A stretch of 64,000 nt of DNA, taken from contig CM055102.1 of assembly GCA_029204225.1 (NCBI GenBank), positions 5,952,197 to 6,016,196 on the forward strand, given 5' to 3'. The translations under genes were made by a program, and so were the position numbers. The stretch is from Diphasiastrum complanatum. Lineage: Eukaryota; Streptophyta; Lycopodiopsida; Lycopodiales; Lycopodiaceae. Below are positions 31,741-43,598 of the stretch, piece by piece. The notes beneath the pieces were generated by a model. That model made no database searches, was not told the DNA's origin, and saw only the letters and a list, made by a program, of their open reading frames with translations. Positions within the stretch are counted from its first letter, which is position 1. Each line of letters opens with the position of its first letter.

Positions 31741-32789
31741 CAGCCCTTATAGATGATCCGTAGATCGTGAAGATATGAAGAAGTACAGCAAAAGAATCTC
31801 CTTCGTACGCGTCAGGAGAAAGACAACATCTTGGCTGACTAAGATTTGTATCATCATCATAAATGCGATATGCTTTATGTGATGTTGAGTAGCCAATGAA
31901 AATGTACTTACATCTTACAGGGTCTAGCTTCTTCCTCAAATCAGACAGTATCTATGCATAGTAGAGACATACGAACACACGTAGGTGTTTAAGACTTGGG
32001 TTGTAACCATAGCAGACTTCAAACGGAGTTTTAGGGTCAACTGCCTTTGTGCTAGAATAATTTTGCAGATAACAGGTTGTAGATATTGCTTCAACCCAAA
32101 ATTTCTTGGGTAACTGAGCATTGGACATCATGGATCCAACAATGTTCGATTCTTTCTTTCAACCACTCTGTTTCGTTGTGGAGTATAGCTTGTTATGAAC
32201 TGATGGTGCATTCTGCATGATGATAGATAGTCCACCATTTCATCAGACATGTACTCTCCCCCTGAATCAGACCGCAGAGTCTTGATCTTCTAACCAGTTT
32301 GAGTCTCAGCAAACTGTTTGTATTCTTCAAAATAGTTAAAGGCCTCATACTTATTCTTAACATAACTCTGGTAAATCGGGAGTAGTCATCAATAAATGTG
32401 ATGAAATATAGAGCTTGTGACCCAAAGAGGGCATGCTCATAGGACCACATAAATCGCTATGAATTGATTCAAGAATGGACTTCGCCCTTTTGGCTTGTCC
32501 CTTTGGAAATCTTGTTCTAGGTTGTTTTCCTAGTAAGAAATTTTCACAGACAGTTTGATGTCCTTGACCATGCTATTATGATGTATATACAGGATCGACC
32601 TCATGTTTAAATGACCCAATCTTTGATGCCATATAAGCGTATCTAAATTACTCACAATAGTAGTAATTGCATATTCATGACCCAAGATATATAAATTTCA
32701 TTCTCTGTGTGCAGAGAGGACTTCATTACAGTTCTTATCCAAAATGGTACATTGTTTTGAATTGAACAAGGCTCTATCGCTCTGATCAG
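31741..32789 (-). pseudogene. Copia B2 pre-integrase and integrase remnant
   Basis: Minus-strand frames read WHQRLGHLNMRSILY (pre-integrase zinc region), KPKGRSPF, LRSDSGGEYMSDEMVDYL (second catalytic Asp), MHHQFITSYTPQ, ERKNRTLL and KYIFIGYSTSHKAYRIYDDD. Several stops and shifts occur. The fragment begins at 32789, against the E3 LTR. Closest in the window to B and B3. Confidence 0.88.
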
Positions 32790-33282
32790 TGTGAAGGATT
32801 TCAAATCATTTATGATCCAATCCATGTCCTTAATCTTTGGTTACAAAAGAAGATACTCTACCAATTTCACCAATGTAGAAAATCAGCATCTACACACAAA
32901 ATGAGATGCAAACTCTAATAGAACTTGATAAAACATGAACCAAATGATAAAGTACTATTGTTGTCCATACAAAACCAACAAGCTATTGTATTTCACACGT
33001 GTGGATCCAAAAATAACAATTATAGATCATTCTACACATAGAATTGCATGCAATCACAAGTATAGTGCACCAATGGATAGTAGAACCCAAGAGAACCATG
33101 TATAAGCATGAAATGAAATAGAGAAGAGAGAAGATGTGTCTCTCCATGAGTTTTCTCCTTTTATAGCAGGTCCAAAACCTATTTGGCCACTTGGATTTCC
33201 CTCCAAAATGCTAACCCTACTATTTCTGGGTCTCTAGATTCAAAGTACTCAACATTCAAATTTGAATCTACTCAAACTTGCC
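32790..33282 (-). mobile_element. Copia E3 LTR, truncated
   Basis: Starts TGTGAAGGATTTCAAATC after CTCTGATCAG and aligns with the reverse complement of the E2 LTR for about 490 bp. It stops at CTCAAACTTGCC, where the C-type LTR sequence starts. The sense-strand start of the LTR (about 140 bp) is therefore lost. Confidence 0.85.
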
Positions 33283-33594
33283 AATCACAAAACTAGTTAA
33301 CACTAATCAACTAGTTAGTTAGTCTTCGTTGTTGCTATTCGTTTCAGTTGGGCGTGAAGCCCGTTGAGCTGCCAGTTGGCAATGCGAAAGATTCTTCTTT
33401 GTTTGTTTCGTAGTTTTCTCATTTTGTGTCCCTTTGCGGTTTGCGGTCATGGAGGTGTGTTTACGATCCACGAATAGTTCACGAATCGTTCATGCTTCGA
33501 GTCAAGGGACGTTGACTGTCGCGAATTGTTCTTGTTCGACTTTCATATCTTGTTCGTGCTGTGACAAAGTTGCAGGAGTTCACCATTTCTGACA
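33283..33594 (-). mobile_element. Copia C-type LTR fragment
   Basis: The reverse complement matches 54400-54750: TGTCAGAAATGGTGAACTCC at its right end through TTGACTCGAAGCATGAACG to TTAACTAGTTTTGTGATT. It confirms that the C LTR begins TGTCAGAAATGG. The rest of this copy is missing. Confidence 0.85.
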
Positions 33595-33610
33595 AAATAG
33601 GCTTCAGAAG

Positions 33611-34293
33611 TGTGAAAGTACTCTACTTTAGGACCATAAATGTATCTACAAAAGATCCACAAGAGTGATTGGATGCTTGCTTAACAATCTATCAAAAAAC
33701 TAGACACAAAAAAGTTGATCTAGATTGGCAATTTGACAAACAACAAGCATTAACAATCAAAAGCATTGATAAACATTGAAATCCGAGCCCACACATGTGT
33801 AATACAGGCTTTAGTACGGCCTTCAACCTGAGAAACAAGTAGAAATTGATTTGGTTTCATTTGAATCACAAAAACTCAATGTACATAGTGAACTAGCTTG
33901 AGATTGCCAATGAGCTCCAATTTTTTTTTTTTTTTTTACATAGCAAATTCGACTTCCTTCTTGAAGTTAGGTGGATTTCCAACATGTAATAAGGAAGTGA
34001 ACTCACTCTCCTTGACCTAAAATGAAACCCTAGTCTATTTCCTAGAGTTATGCTTGGTAGGTAGCTAGTTGGTCAAATTTTCACCTTAAACTTAGGTGTA
34101 GGTCCTATAAAGTAGGGATGACCACCAAATAGACATGACCAACTCTCTTGACTTGACCTAACCTACATTAGGATGGGTTTCCCATGTGGCATCATGGCCT
34201 CACATGTGTGGGACCCACTTGTGTACACAATTTACACTATTCTACATGGTTTTTGATCAAGCTAGATTTGCCAATTTTTGGCAATTCTTCACA
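33611..34293 (-). mobile_element. 3' LTR of copia M
   Basis: Begins TGTGAAAGTACTC and ends GGCAATTCTTCACA in plus orientation. It contains CACATGTGTG-type palindromic words and a 16-base T run. The right end abuts the polypurine tract. Confidence 0.93.
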
Positions 34294-34305
34294 CTTCTCC
34301 TCAAA
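34294..34305 (-). other. Polypurine tract of copia M
   Basis: Reads TTTGAGGAGAAG on the minus strand directly before the LTR TG. Same AGGAGAAG core as in copia A1. Confidence 0.85.
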
Positions 34306-35785
34306 TTTAGCTTGATCTATTTACAACTCTCTTGATAGATCAATGAAAGCTTTTAGAAGTGTCTAAAAAATCCAGCTACAAAGAAGGAACTTTTGAGACT
34401 CCTATAGAGAATGATGTCCATGAAGGATCTTTCACCACCTCTTAGAGGATCCCTTACAAGATGTTCCATAAATGTGTCTATATACATGTAGCACACTTCA
34501 AAACTAAACATCATGCCAAGCCATGGATTCCAAGGCATTTTGTGCACTTGAAGATACATCAATTAAAATATTAAGTGCATAAATAATGTTGCCAAAGACA
34601 ACTTGTCTTGATTGATCCATATGATTGAGCCTAGATGGCTCCATCTTGATACTCAAGGTTCTTCTTGGAGTCCTCGGGTCTTGAGCTTGTTCCTCCACTT
34701 GACTTGACTCCAAACCATCAATGAATTGAATAAGGTGTGATCCAAAGGGCTTCTTCAAGTTTACAAATCTTCCACTCTTGAAAGATCACATTTCCACCGT
34801 TGACAAATTCTTTGGCTGAAAACAAGTAGATTCTACAATCTCTACTTGAAGAGCAAAACACTACCATTATTCCTATCATTGAAATAGGATAATCTTTGGT
34901 CCTTACATTGGAATGATCATGCTCAAAGCATGTGGACCCAAATATTTCCAATACAAATGATGTTTCATCTTTTATGACACTATTCAAACTATTACAAAAA
35001 TAGTTATCCAATGAAATTGCTTTATCAACAACAAATGTAGATTTCAAAGCATCCCATTTCATTGTCTTGTCATACAAAGTAATAAACACCATGAATCTTA
35101 AAGGTAAGAAACAAGTCACCTCATGTCTACTAATACTTTCCAAAAAGTATTCAAAGATAGTAGACTCTCCAATGCTCACCACCCTTGCAAGATGCACACT
35201 TGAATGGACAATTTGCATGCGATTTGATGACTCCCTTGGAACTCTCATGCTTTGAGGATGATCCTCAAGATCTTCCTCCTTTTGATGCTCCTCCTCAATG
35301 CAAGCAAGATCACACTTTGCCAAGATCTCCTCTTGAGTGATCTCCTCCTTTGCCAAGCTCATTCTTTTAAAAGCAACACTAGCTTCCAACTTAAACAATC
35401 TTCCATGTTTAAATCCCTTTGCAATGCAAACATCATTCTTCAAGATGAAGCAAACACCATGCTTAAAGTGGACATCCAAACCACTTTCTACGAGTAGACC
35501 AACACTAAGCATATTCTTGGTGATTGATGGTACATAAAGGACATTTTCTAGATCCTTGCATTTTGAGGATTCTAGACACAAAGAGATGGTGCCAACACCA
35601 TCTATCCTACACTCTTCATCATTTGCAGTAAAGACAAACTTTTTAACATCATTGAATGAGAGTAAGGTTGAGAAAAAGTCCTTTTCACAAGACATGTGGG
35701 AGCTAGCCCCACTGTCAATCCACCAATTGTCTCTTGAATTGCTATTGCTTGTTGGTGAGGATGTAGATGCCATCAAGGAATACAT
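34306..35785 (-). pseudogene. Copia M protease and degenerate integrase
   Basis: From 35785 the frame has DNWWIDSGASSHMSC (protease active site DSGAS intact), VLYVPSITKNMLSVG and GRLFKLEAS. The zinc region and most of the integrase core are missing or scrambled. Near 34900 the integrase C-terminal motif appears as IFGSTCFEHDH, IVVFCSSSRDCRIYL-like. The linker motif EPSRLNHMDQSRQVVFGN follows near 34620. No RT motifs occur before the polypurine tract. The long open frame (34718-35785) therefore encodes protease plus non-functional sequence. Confidence 0.85.
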
Positions 35786-36638
35786 CTACTTCATCCTCCT
35801 CCTCCTCCTTTGCAAGGTTTCCTTGTTTGTCCTCCTCCACTTGTGCTCTTAGCCTCTTGTAGCATTTAGATGCATAATGTCCCTTCTTTCCACAAAAGAA
35901 GCATTTTTGCTTTGACTTGTCCTTTGAGCTTGATGCATCATCCTCTTCTTTGGCCTCCTTTGGATGCTTCTTCTTTCCATTGGTCTTCTTTTTGCCCTTG
36001 AATGAGAAATTGGCTTTCTCATTACCATCCTGCAAAGACAAGGAACTCATCCTAGATTTTGCATGGAGCATCCTACACTCTTCAGCCACTAATACACTGT
36101 GAAGTTTTTCTATAGTTGGCAAAGTGTCTTGGATGGCAAAACTTTGGACCAAATTTGCAAAGTCATCTCCTAGACCATTAAGGACAATTTGTACAAGCTC
36201 TCCATCATGAATCTTCTCTCCAATGGAAGCCAACTCCCTATTTAGAGACTTGATTCTGAGTACATAATCCTGTGCACTCTCCTCACTTCTCCTCATGCTT
36301 TGCAAAATTTGATTTCTAAGCATAAGAACTCTAGAAGTGTCGCTAGACTCATAGATTGATTTTAAAGACTCCCAAGCCTCTTTAGCATTAGTACAAGCTA
36401 ATACTTCTCTCAACAAATCATTGCTCACATTCATCTTCACACAATGAAGTGCAAGCCTAGATCTCTTCTTGTATCTAGCTAACTCCTGTGCACCTAGAGG
36501 TTCATCTTTATCTTCAATCAAGAACTCATAAAGGTCTTGGAGCACTAAGAGTGACTCCATTCTAACCTTCCAAATAGCATAATTTGTAGAATTCAACCTC
36601 TCACTAGCTTCTAGAAGGTATGCTCCAGCAGATCCCAT
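35742..36638 (-). CDS. Copia M gag
   Basis: Intact gag of about 298 aa. I take the ATG at 36638 (MGSAGAYLLEASERLNSTNY). Motifs are YAIWKVRMESLL, RLALHCVKMNVSNDLL, EAWESLKSIYE, SRVLMLRNQILQSMR, QIVLNGLGDDFANLVQSF and a zinc knuckle CFFCGKKGHYASKC near residue 250. A lysine-rich stretch precedes the knuckle. It builds the virus-like particle that packages element RNA. Pol begins in another frame and overlaps by about 40 bp; related copies are in one frame, so this is probably a 1-nt mutation rather than programmed frameshifting. Confidence 0.92.
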   Translation of the reverse strand: MGSAGAYLLEASERLNSTNYAIWKVRMESLLVLQDLYEFLIEDKDEPLGAQELARYKKRSRLALHCVKMNVSNDLLREVLACTNAKEAWESLKSIYESSDTSRVLMLRNQILQSMRRSEESAQDYVLRIKSLNRELASIGEKIHDGELVQIVLNGLGDDFANLVQSFAIQDTLPTIEKLHSVLVAEECRMLHAKSRMSSLSLQDGNEKANFSFKGKKKTNGKKKHPKEAKEEDDASSSKDKSKQKCFFCGKKGHYASKCYKRLRAQVEEDKQGNLAKEEEEDEVDVFLDGIYILTNKQ

Positions 36639-36660
36639 CTTACTAGTGACTTTTACAAAC

Positions 36661-37006
36661 AAGAAATAGATTTGATTGACTTGAAACTCACAAAGGTCTC
36701 ACACTTGCAGTGTTTCACTCAAATTTGATTTCTAATCCAACAAATGGACTTATAATCACAGTTCTATCACTCCCTTACAAAGCTGGAATGAAGATAAGAT
36801 GAAGTGAAAACTACTTTCAAACAAATCTTGCCAAGAAATGGATTTGATTGTCTCTAGGATCTCACTAAGGTCTCTCTCTTGTAGTTTTTCACTCAAATTA
36901 TATTTCTAATCCAAAAAATGGACTTATAATCTCAGTTCTAGCACTCCCTCACAAAGTTGGAATGAAGATAAGATGATGTGAAATCTACTTACAATCAAAT
37001 CTTGCC
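36661..37006. repeat. 172-bp tandem duplication in the copia M leader
   Basis: Two units (36661-36832 and 36833-37006) each run from AAGAAATRGATTTGATTG through CTAATCCAA and GGACTTATAATC to CAAATCTTGCC, with moderate divergence. They lie between the gag start and the primer binding site. Confidence 0.85.
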
Positions 37007-37427
37007 AATTTTGGCTATTTTTGGACAAAAAAATGACTTAATCTCTTTCTTCCTTCTTGGTGTACTTTCAAGACCTGTTTTTAACCTTAATAGGACTTGA
37101 ACTCAGCCTTGATTAATTAGATTCCATGAAACAAATTCAAATCTAATCAATGGCAAATGATTTTGGTAGATTATCCTAGGATCTCCACCAAAAATCACAC
37201 CAACAACTCACAAATTGAATTTTTTTGGATCAAATGAATACCATGCATTAAATGTAGGTTCAGAGGTGCCCACACATGTGGAAAGTACGGATTTGGACCC
37301 CTACCAAGTTTGGGATCAAATCTCCTCACCAAAATCAAGATTCTAGCTTGCCCTTTCAATACTAGCTTTTAGCACCAAAACTTGATAAAAATGGATTTGC
37401 ATTAGATCAATGGCTTATGCTCTTGTA

Positions 37428-37443
37428 CTTGGATCTGATACCA
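37428..37443 (-). other. Primer binding site of copia M
   Basis: TGGTATCAGATCCAAG on the minus strand, complementary to initiator tRNA-Met with one change, abutting the 5' LTR. Confidence 0.92.
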
Positions 37444-38130
37444 TGTAAAAGTACTGTACTTTAGGACCATAAATGGATCTACAAAAGATCCACAAGAGTG
37501 ATTGGATGCTTGCTTAACAATCTATCAAAAAACTAGACACAAAAAAGTTGATCTAGATTGGCAATTTGACAAACAACAAGCATTAACAATCAAAAGCATT
37601 GATAAACATTGAAATCCGAGCCCACACGTGTGTACTACAGGATTTAGTACGGCCTTCAACTTGAGAAACAAGTAGAAATTGATTTGGTTTCATTTGGATC
37701 ACAAAAACTCAATGTACATAGTGAACTAGCTTGAGATTGTCAATGAGCTCCAAAAATTTTCTTTGTTTTTTTTTACATAGCAAATTCGACTTCCTTCTTG
37801 AAGTTAGGTGGATTTCCAACATGTAATAAGGAAGTGAACTCACTCTCCTTGACCTAAAATGAAACCCTAGTCTATTTCCTAGAGTTAGGCTTGGTAGGTA
37901 GCTAGTTGGTCAAATTTTCACCTTAAACTTAGGTGTAGGTCCTCTAAAGTAGGGATGACCACCAAATAGACATGACCAACTCTCTTGACTTGACCTAACC
38001 TACATTAGGATGGGTTTCCCATGTGGCATCATGGCCTCACATGTGTGGGACCCACTTGTGTACACAATTTACACTATTCTACATGGTTTTTGATCAAGCT
38101 AGATTTGCCAATTTTTGGCAATTCTTCACA
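37444..38130 (-). mobile_element. 5' LTR of copia M
   Basis: Partner of 33611-34293, with the same TGT...ACA ends. It carries the primer binding site on its left, so in minus orientation it is the 5' LTR. Confidence 0.93.
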
Positions 38131-38976
38131 AGAAGAAGGTCTATCTTATCTAGCAGGCATATCTAAAAGGCATTTTAGAAAAATTTCATATGTCTGATTG
38201 CAAACCAATTGATACTCCAATGGATCCAAGTATAGTATTGACTAAACCTACTTGTGCTGATTCTGATAGTGAAGTACTCTTATGATTCAATAATAGGATC
38301 TTTAGTGTATGCAATGCTATGAACTAGACCAGATTTAGCATACACTATTAGCACATTAAGTGAATTCATGTCTAATCCTAAGATCTCTCATTGGAAAGCG
38401 TTAAAGAGAGTGATGAGATATATTCAGGGAAGTTTAGATCACATCTTATGTTATGATGGAAATGCTATCAACCCACTCGTTCTGCGAGGCTATTCCGACT
38501 CAGATTGGGGAGGAATAGTCTCTACCGGAAAATCTACCTACGGGTTCTGTTTCTATTTGGCAGGGGAACCGATTTCATGGAACTCAAGGAAGTAGAAATC
38601 AGTTGCGCTTTCTTCGACAAAGGCAGAGTACATTGCAGCATGCCAAGCTTCAAAAGAAGTTGTATGGATCAGGTTATTACTTCACAACTTACATCACACT
38701 CAGTTCAATGCTACCACCATTCTGTGTGACAACTTGAGCTGTATTTTACTGTCACTGAATCCTAGATTTCATGGCAAATCCAAGCACATAGAAATCCAAT
38801 ATCATTTCATTCGAGAGAAAGTTTTCTCAGGGCAAGTGATCCTTCAATACTGCTCCACACAAAAATGGTCGCAGACATCTTCACCAAAGCGCTTCCTAGG
38901 ATCACACACCATAAGTTCTTCAACATGCTAAACCTGACGAAGATACCAAGGCACCAACTGTGACCTTTAGGGGGAT
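38131..38976 (+). pseudogene. Copia G: RT C-terminus and RNase H
   Basis: Reads QAYLKGILEKFHMSDCKPID and TPMDPS (RT end), then NPKISHWKALKRVMRYIQGS, GYSDSDWGG, GFCFYLAGEPISWNSRK and, after a stop, ALSSTKAEYIAACQASKEV, CDNLSCILLS and KHIEIQYHFIREKV. It ends with a shifted ADIFTKAL-type tail. The upstream part is separated by element M; only about 16 bp of G (33595-33610) remain left of M. Confidence 0.9.
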
Positions 38977-39200
38977 TGTTTGAAATAAAGCCCACAGTTA
39001 TTTCCTTGGAATCATAACTTAGACAACCAATTTATTTGAAGGACGTCTACAATGGACTTCCGGCAGATCTCCAACAAAGGAGAAACCAATCCCATCATGA
39101 TTTCAAGTTCGAATGTTAAGTTTAATAGCTTGAAGTCATTGAAGACTTGGCCATCTTCAAGGACTTCCACAAACTTGCATTTAGAACAAGTCTAAATGGT
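38977..39200 (+). mobile_element. 3' LTR start of copia G
   Basis: TGTTTGAAATAAAGCCC follows directly after the polypurine tract TTTAGGGGGAT (38966-38976), a classic copia arrangement. The right border with the A2 LTR is not visible; 39200 is approximate. Confidence 0.6.
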
Positions 39201-39779
39201 GCCTATCCCCTTGATCTTGCACACATCACATTTGCTTGTGAAACAGATGTTCCATTATCCAACACTTTCAAGCTACTTAACTAATCCTTGTTACCTGTCA
39301 TATGCCAAAGAAAATAGTCAATTTTGGGAAATGAGCACATATGGCTCCCATTGGTGGATCTGGATGACTAGGGACTCTTCACACTTGTGAAGGCTTGTTG
39401 GACAGTACACAGCTTGTGGTTGTACTTGATCTATAAAGGGATCAACCAAATCAATGAGAAGTTGATGTGACATTGGCAAATTCTAGTCTTGCTTGTATTT
39501 TCCACATTTGTCTTGTATTTTTGTGATTGAAATGCATTTGTAGGCTTGAGTACTTTACTCTCTGTAAACAGGCCGAACTGGTACTATCTTCCACACGTGT
39601 GAGGCCGCTCATCCACGTTTTTAATCATTTGATCCATTGCTCTTGCTTAAATCATAGTATAAAGCATCTAGATCAAGATCTAACACCTAGAACTTGATAG
39701 ATCTTTGGATTAAGCAATCAATACCTCTTAAAGATTGATAAGTACAATCACAATTGTCTTTTTTCTCTGAAAATTGACA
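39200..39779 (+). mobile_element. 5' LTR of copia A2 (left border uncertain)
   Basis: The right end is fixed by ...TTGACA abutting a primer binding site at 39780. The region holds CACACGTGTGAGG words and TATAAAGC near 39660. No second copy exists in the window to set the left end. Confidence 0.55.
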
Positions 39780-39795
39780 TGGTATCAGAGCCAAG
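39780..39795 (+). other. Primer binding site of copia A2
   Basis: TGGTATCAGAGCCAAG, a perfect plant copia tRNA-Met site, with the leader 39796-40381 following it. Confidence 0.92.
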
Positions 39796-40381
39796 TCTAA
39801 GAGTAATCTAAATGATTAATAGTACTTGTGAAATCATTGACAATGTGTTGTTTTTGAGTTTTACTTGAGAGGGCGAGTTCAAGGAGAGAGGTATCATCAT
39901 TATTTTTGGTCAAGATCAATTTTTGGGCTACTGAAGTACTGTCCACACGTGTGAAACCGTACAACAACCATCAAATTAACTTCCATTAGTGTTTTTGACC
40001 CAAAAATGTGCATATTAGTCCAAAATTCAAGGTTTTTAGTGCATTGTCTAGATCTAGGTTCAATCTATTGAATGCTAATGATCAAATAGTGATTTGAGTC
40101 ATTGAAGCAATTCATTTTAAAGCATTAGATCAGATCTATAAGTCTGATTTGTTCAGATCTTAAATGTGTGTGAAATATCAAACAAAATTGAACTAGAATC
40201 AATTTTTGGAGAAGTGAATTGCTAGGATATTTGTAGTAGATCTATTATACCATCATCCAAGTTGAACTAGGATTGATTGGGCCGAGATTAGAAGCTTTTT
40301 GAAAGCTAGAAATCTATCTTAGATCACCCTTTATCAAAAGATCTTTGTTTATCTCATAGGATTTCATTCACAATTACATCC

Positions 40382-41139
40382 ATGGGTGGATACATGTTAG
40401 AATCTAGTGAGAAACTAACTTCCACAAACTATTCCATTTGGAAAGTAAGGATGGAATCACTACTAGTGGTTCGTGACCTCTTTGATATTGTTTTAGGAGT
40501 TGAGGAAGAGCCTCAAGCTGCCCAAGAACAACTAAAATACAAGAAGAGGGTTAGATTAGCCCCACATTGCTTAAAGTTGAATGTAAGCAATGATCCCTTG
40601 AAGGAGGCGGCTTCTTGTACCACATAAAAAGAGCCTTGGAATTCACTAAAGAACATTTATGAATCCAATAACACTTCATGAATGGATTAGGAGATGAGTT
40701 CTCTAATCTAGTTCAATTTTTTGCTATTCAAGACCAACTTCCATCAATTGAAAAATTGTATAATGTTCTTGTGGCCGAGGAGAATAGGCTTCTACACCTC
40801 AAAACAAAAATGGGGTCCTTATCACTACATAATGGTGATGAGAAAGCAAACTTCACATCTAAAGGCAAAAAGAAGACTCATCCTTTCAAGAAGATCCAAG
40901 GCAAGGAGGCCGAGGCAAAGGATGGAGGATCTACCTCCAAAGAGAAGCAAAAGAACAAAGCCAAGCTAAAGTGTTTCTTTTGTGGGAAGAAAGGACACTT
41001 TTCTTCTGAATGTTATAAGAAGAAGAATGTACAAGGGAGTGAAGATCAAGGCAATCTTGCACAAGGGGAGGAGGAAGAGGATGGCTTCAACACATCCTTG
41101 ATGGTAGCATCTACACCAACATCAAGCCAAGAGACATGA
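40382..41139 (+). pseudogene. Copia A2 gag
   Basis: ATG at 40382 starts MGGYMLESSEKLTSTNYSIW. A TAA at 40625 and a deletion of roughly 58 codons near 40678 remove the central part that M retains (from the YES motif to the GLGDEF motif). The C-terminal half is open: NGLGDEFSNLVQFFAIQ, lysine-rich linker and zinc knuckle CFFCGKKGHFSSEC. It ends at a TGA that replaces the first Trp of the protease WWIDSG motif. Confidence 0.9.
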
Positions 41140-43598
41140 TGGATTGATAGTGGGGCTAGTTCCCACATGTCATTCAACAATCATTCTTTTTCTAATCTAC
41201 TTTCTTGTAATGATTCTAAAAAATCAATCTACACTGCTAGTGATCAAGAATGCAAGATAGATGGCATAGGATCTATTCCATTATGCTTAGGATCATCTAA
41301 GAGGATAGATCTTGATAATGTTTTGTATGTTCCATCAATTACAAAAAACTTGCTTAGTGTTGGTCAATTAATGGACAATGGACTAGATGTACATTTCAAG
41401 AATGGAGTGTGTTCCATTTTGAAAAATGATAAGTACGTAGCTAGTGGCATTAAGCAAGGAAGGCTCTTTAAGTTGGATGCTAATGTGGCTATTGCAAGTG
41501 TGAATATGGTTAGGGAGGAGTTGACTCAGGTGGAGCTTTGGCACAAAAGATTGGTCCATCCTAATCTTCAATCAATGGAATCTATGGCATCAAAGGACCT
41601 AGCTCTCGGCCTACCAAAAGCTTTCAAGAAGTGTGGCAAAGTGTGTGAGGCATGTGGCCTTGCAAAATCACACAAGACTTCCTACAAGAGATCTTTAACA
41701 AGATCTACCTCACCTTTAGATCTTATCCATTCGAATGTACATGCTTTTTCTCATGAAAGTAATGGAGGTGCTTTAATGTATGTGACCTTAATAGATGATT
41801 GTACTAGATACACTTGGATTGAATTATTTCCTAAGAAAAGCCTTGTATATGAAGCTTTTGTAAAGTTTAAGTCTCTAGTGGAAAGCAACTTACTTCTTGC
41901 ATTAAAGTTCTAAGATGTGATAATGGAGGAGAGTATATCTCCAACAAGATGAGAGACTCTTGTGAGATAAATGGGGTTAAGAGAGAGCTCACTTGTCCTT
42001 ACACCCCCCAACAAAATGGAGTGGCTGAGAGGAAAAATAGGAGTTTTTGTGAATGTGCAATGTCTTTAAGACTTGATGCATCTCTACCTATCACCTTTTG
42101 GGGGGAGGCCATGACTTGTGCTAATTACTTATGAAATAGGCTTCCTAGTAATGCTATTGGTGGGATCTCACCATTTCAAGCTATTTTTTTGGCAATAAGC
42201 CCAATGTAAAAGATTTTAAAGTGTTTGGATGTATATGTTATGTCCACATTCCTTTGGAAACAAGAAGGAAAGAAGATGCAACTTCCTTCAAAGGAATATT
42301 TGAAGGCTATAGTGAAAATAGCAAAGGATATAGGATATTTGATCCTATTTCAAGAAAAGTAAAAGTTAGCAACGATGTCTTATTTGATGAATCTCAAAGT
42401 TACAAGTTGTCTCCAAATGCATATAATCTCTTAGGTGATGAAGATCTTGCAACACTCGAGGAGGAGCCTCTTGAAATTGATCTTTTGGAAGATCAAAATC
42501 AAGTTCCAAAGGAGCCTAAAAGATCCACAAGGAGCAAGGCCGAGCCTTCAAGGCTCACATACTTTGAGAAAGGGAAACAAAGGGAAGACACAACTCCTTC
42601 TACTTATAACTCTTTTGTAACCACAATGCTTGAAGAGCAATCATGTTATGAAGATGCAAGTAGATCACAAGTTTGGAGAGATGCAATGCAAGTAGAGTTT
42701 GATGCTTTGATAGATAATCAAACTTGGAATCTTGTACACCTTCCATATGGGAAGAAACCACTTGCATGTAAGTGGATCTATAGATTAAATCACAATCAAT
42801 ATGGATCTATAAGTAAGTACAAAGCTAGATTGGTTGCTAAGGAGTTTCTTCAAACTAAAGGCACAGATTATGAAATAACATTTGCTCTTGTAGCAAAGCT
42901 TGTAACCATTAGATTGATCATTTGTATTGCTACTTTATTTAAGTGGAATATCTATCAAATGGATGTGAAAAATGCTTTCTTGAATGGCTACTTGGAGGAG
43001 GAAATATACATGTTGCAACCCGAGGGCTTCATCAAGGATGGACAGGAGGACCAGGTTTGCCACTTAAGGAAGAGCCTATATGGCTTGAAGCAAGCACCTA
43101 GAGCTTGGTACTCTAGATTGCATGATTTTATCTACTCTCTTGGCTTTGTGATTAGCTTTTATGAGCCTTCTTTGTACATCAAATGTAATGATGGAAAGAT
43201 CATCATTTTAGTGCTTTATGTTGATGATATTGACAAGAAATGATGGTGAAGGCATAAGAAATGTTAAAGCTTCTTTGTCTAGTGAATTCAAGATGGTAGA
43301 TCTAGGACTTCTTAAGCTCATACTTGGAATATAAGTTACTAGAGGTAGTGATTTTACTTTTATAAGTCAATCAAAGTATGCTACTTCCATTCTTGAAAGG
43401 TTTGGCATGAAAGATTGTAAGGGGATTGACACCCCTATGGAGCAAGTTTGTAAAGTTACTAATGATTGTGATGAAGCATCCTTTGAGGACATCACACTCT
43501 TTAGGAAGCTAATAGGCTCCTTAATCTATTTGACAATCACTAGACCAGATTTGAGCTATAGTGTAAGCAAGTTCAGTCAATATATGGATCGTGAGTGA
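41140..43598 (+). pseudogene. Copia A2 pol: protease, integrase, RT
   Basis: Protease WIDSGASSHMSF; pre-integrase LWHKRLVHPNLQ and CEACGLAKSHK; integrase ALMYVTLIDDCTRYTW, CPYTPQQNGVAERKNRSF and FGCICYVHIP; RT WKWIYRLN-like, SISKYKARLVAKEFLQTKG, QMDVKNAFLNGYLEEEIYML, LYGLKQAPRAWYSRL and the intact catalytic YVDD at about 43220. Small indels break the frame near 41910, 42130 and 43240. It is cut at 43598 inside RNase H (SKFSQYM), so RNase H and the 3' LTR are missing. Very close to A1. Confidence 0.93.

Larger units (their letters stand above)
33611..38130 (-). mobile_element. Copia element M, complete ends, RT-less
   Basis: A 4,520-bp element with two LTRs of 683 and 687 bp, tRNA-Met primer binding site, polypurine tract and the perfect 5-bp target duplication AGAAG (33606-33610 and 38131-38135). 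I count 11 base differences between the LTRs outside a variable poly-T tract, about 98% identity. That makes it the youngest dated insertion here. Gag is open and a protease domain follows. Integrase is partial and RT and RNase H are absent. It must have moved with enzymes supplied by relatives. It is inserted in copia G. Confidence 0.95.
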
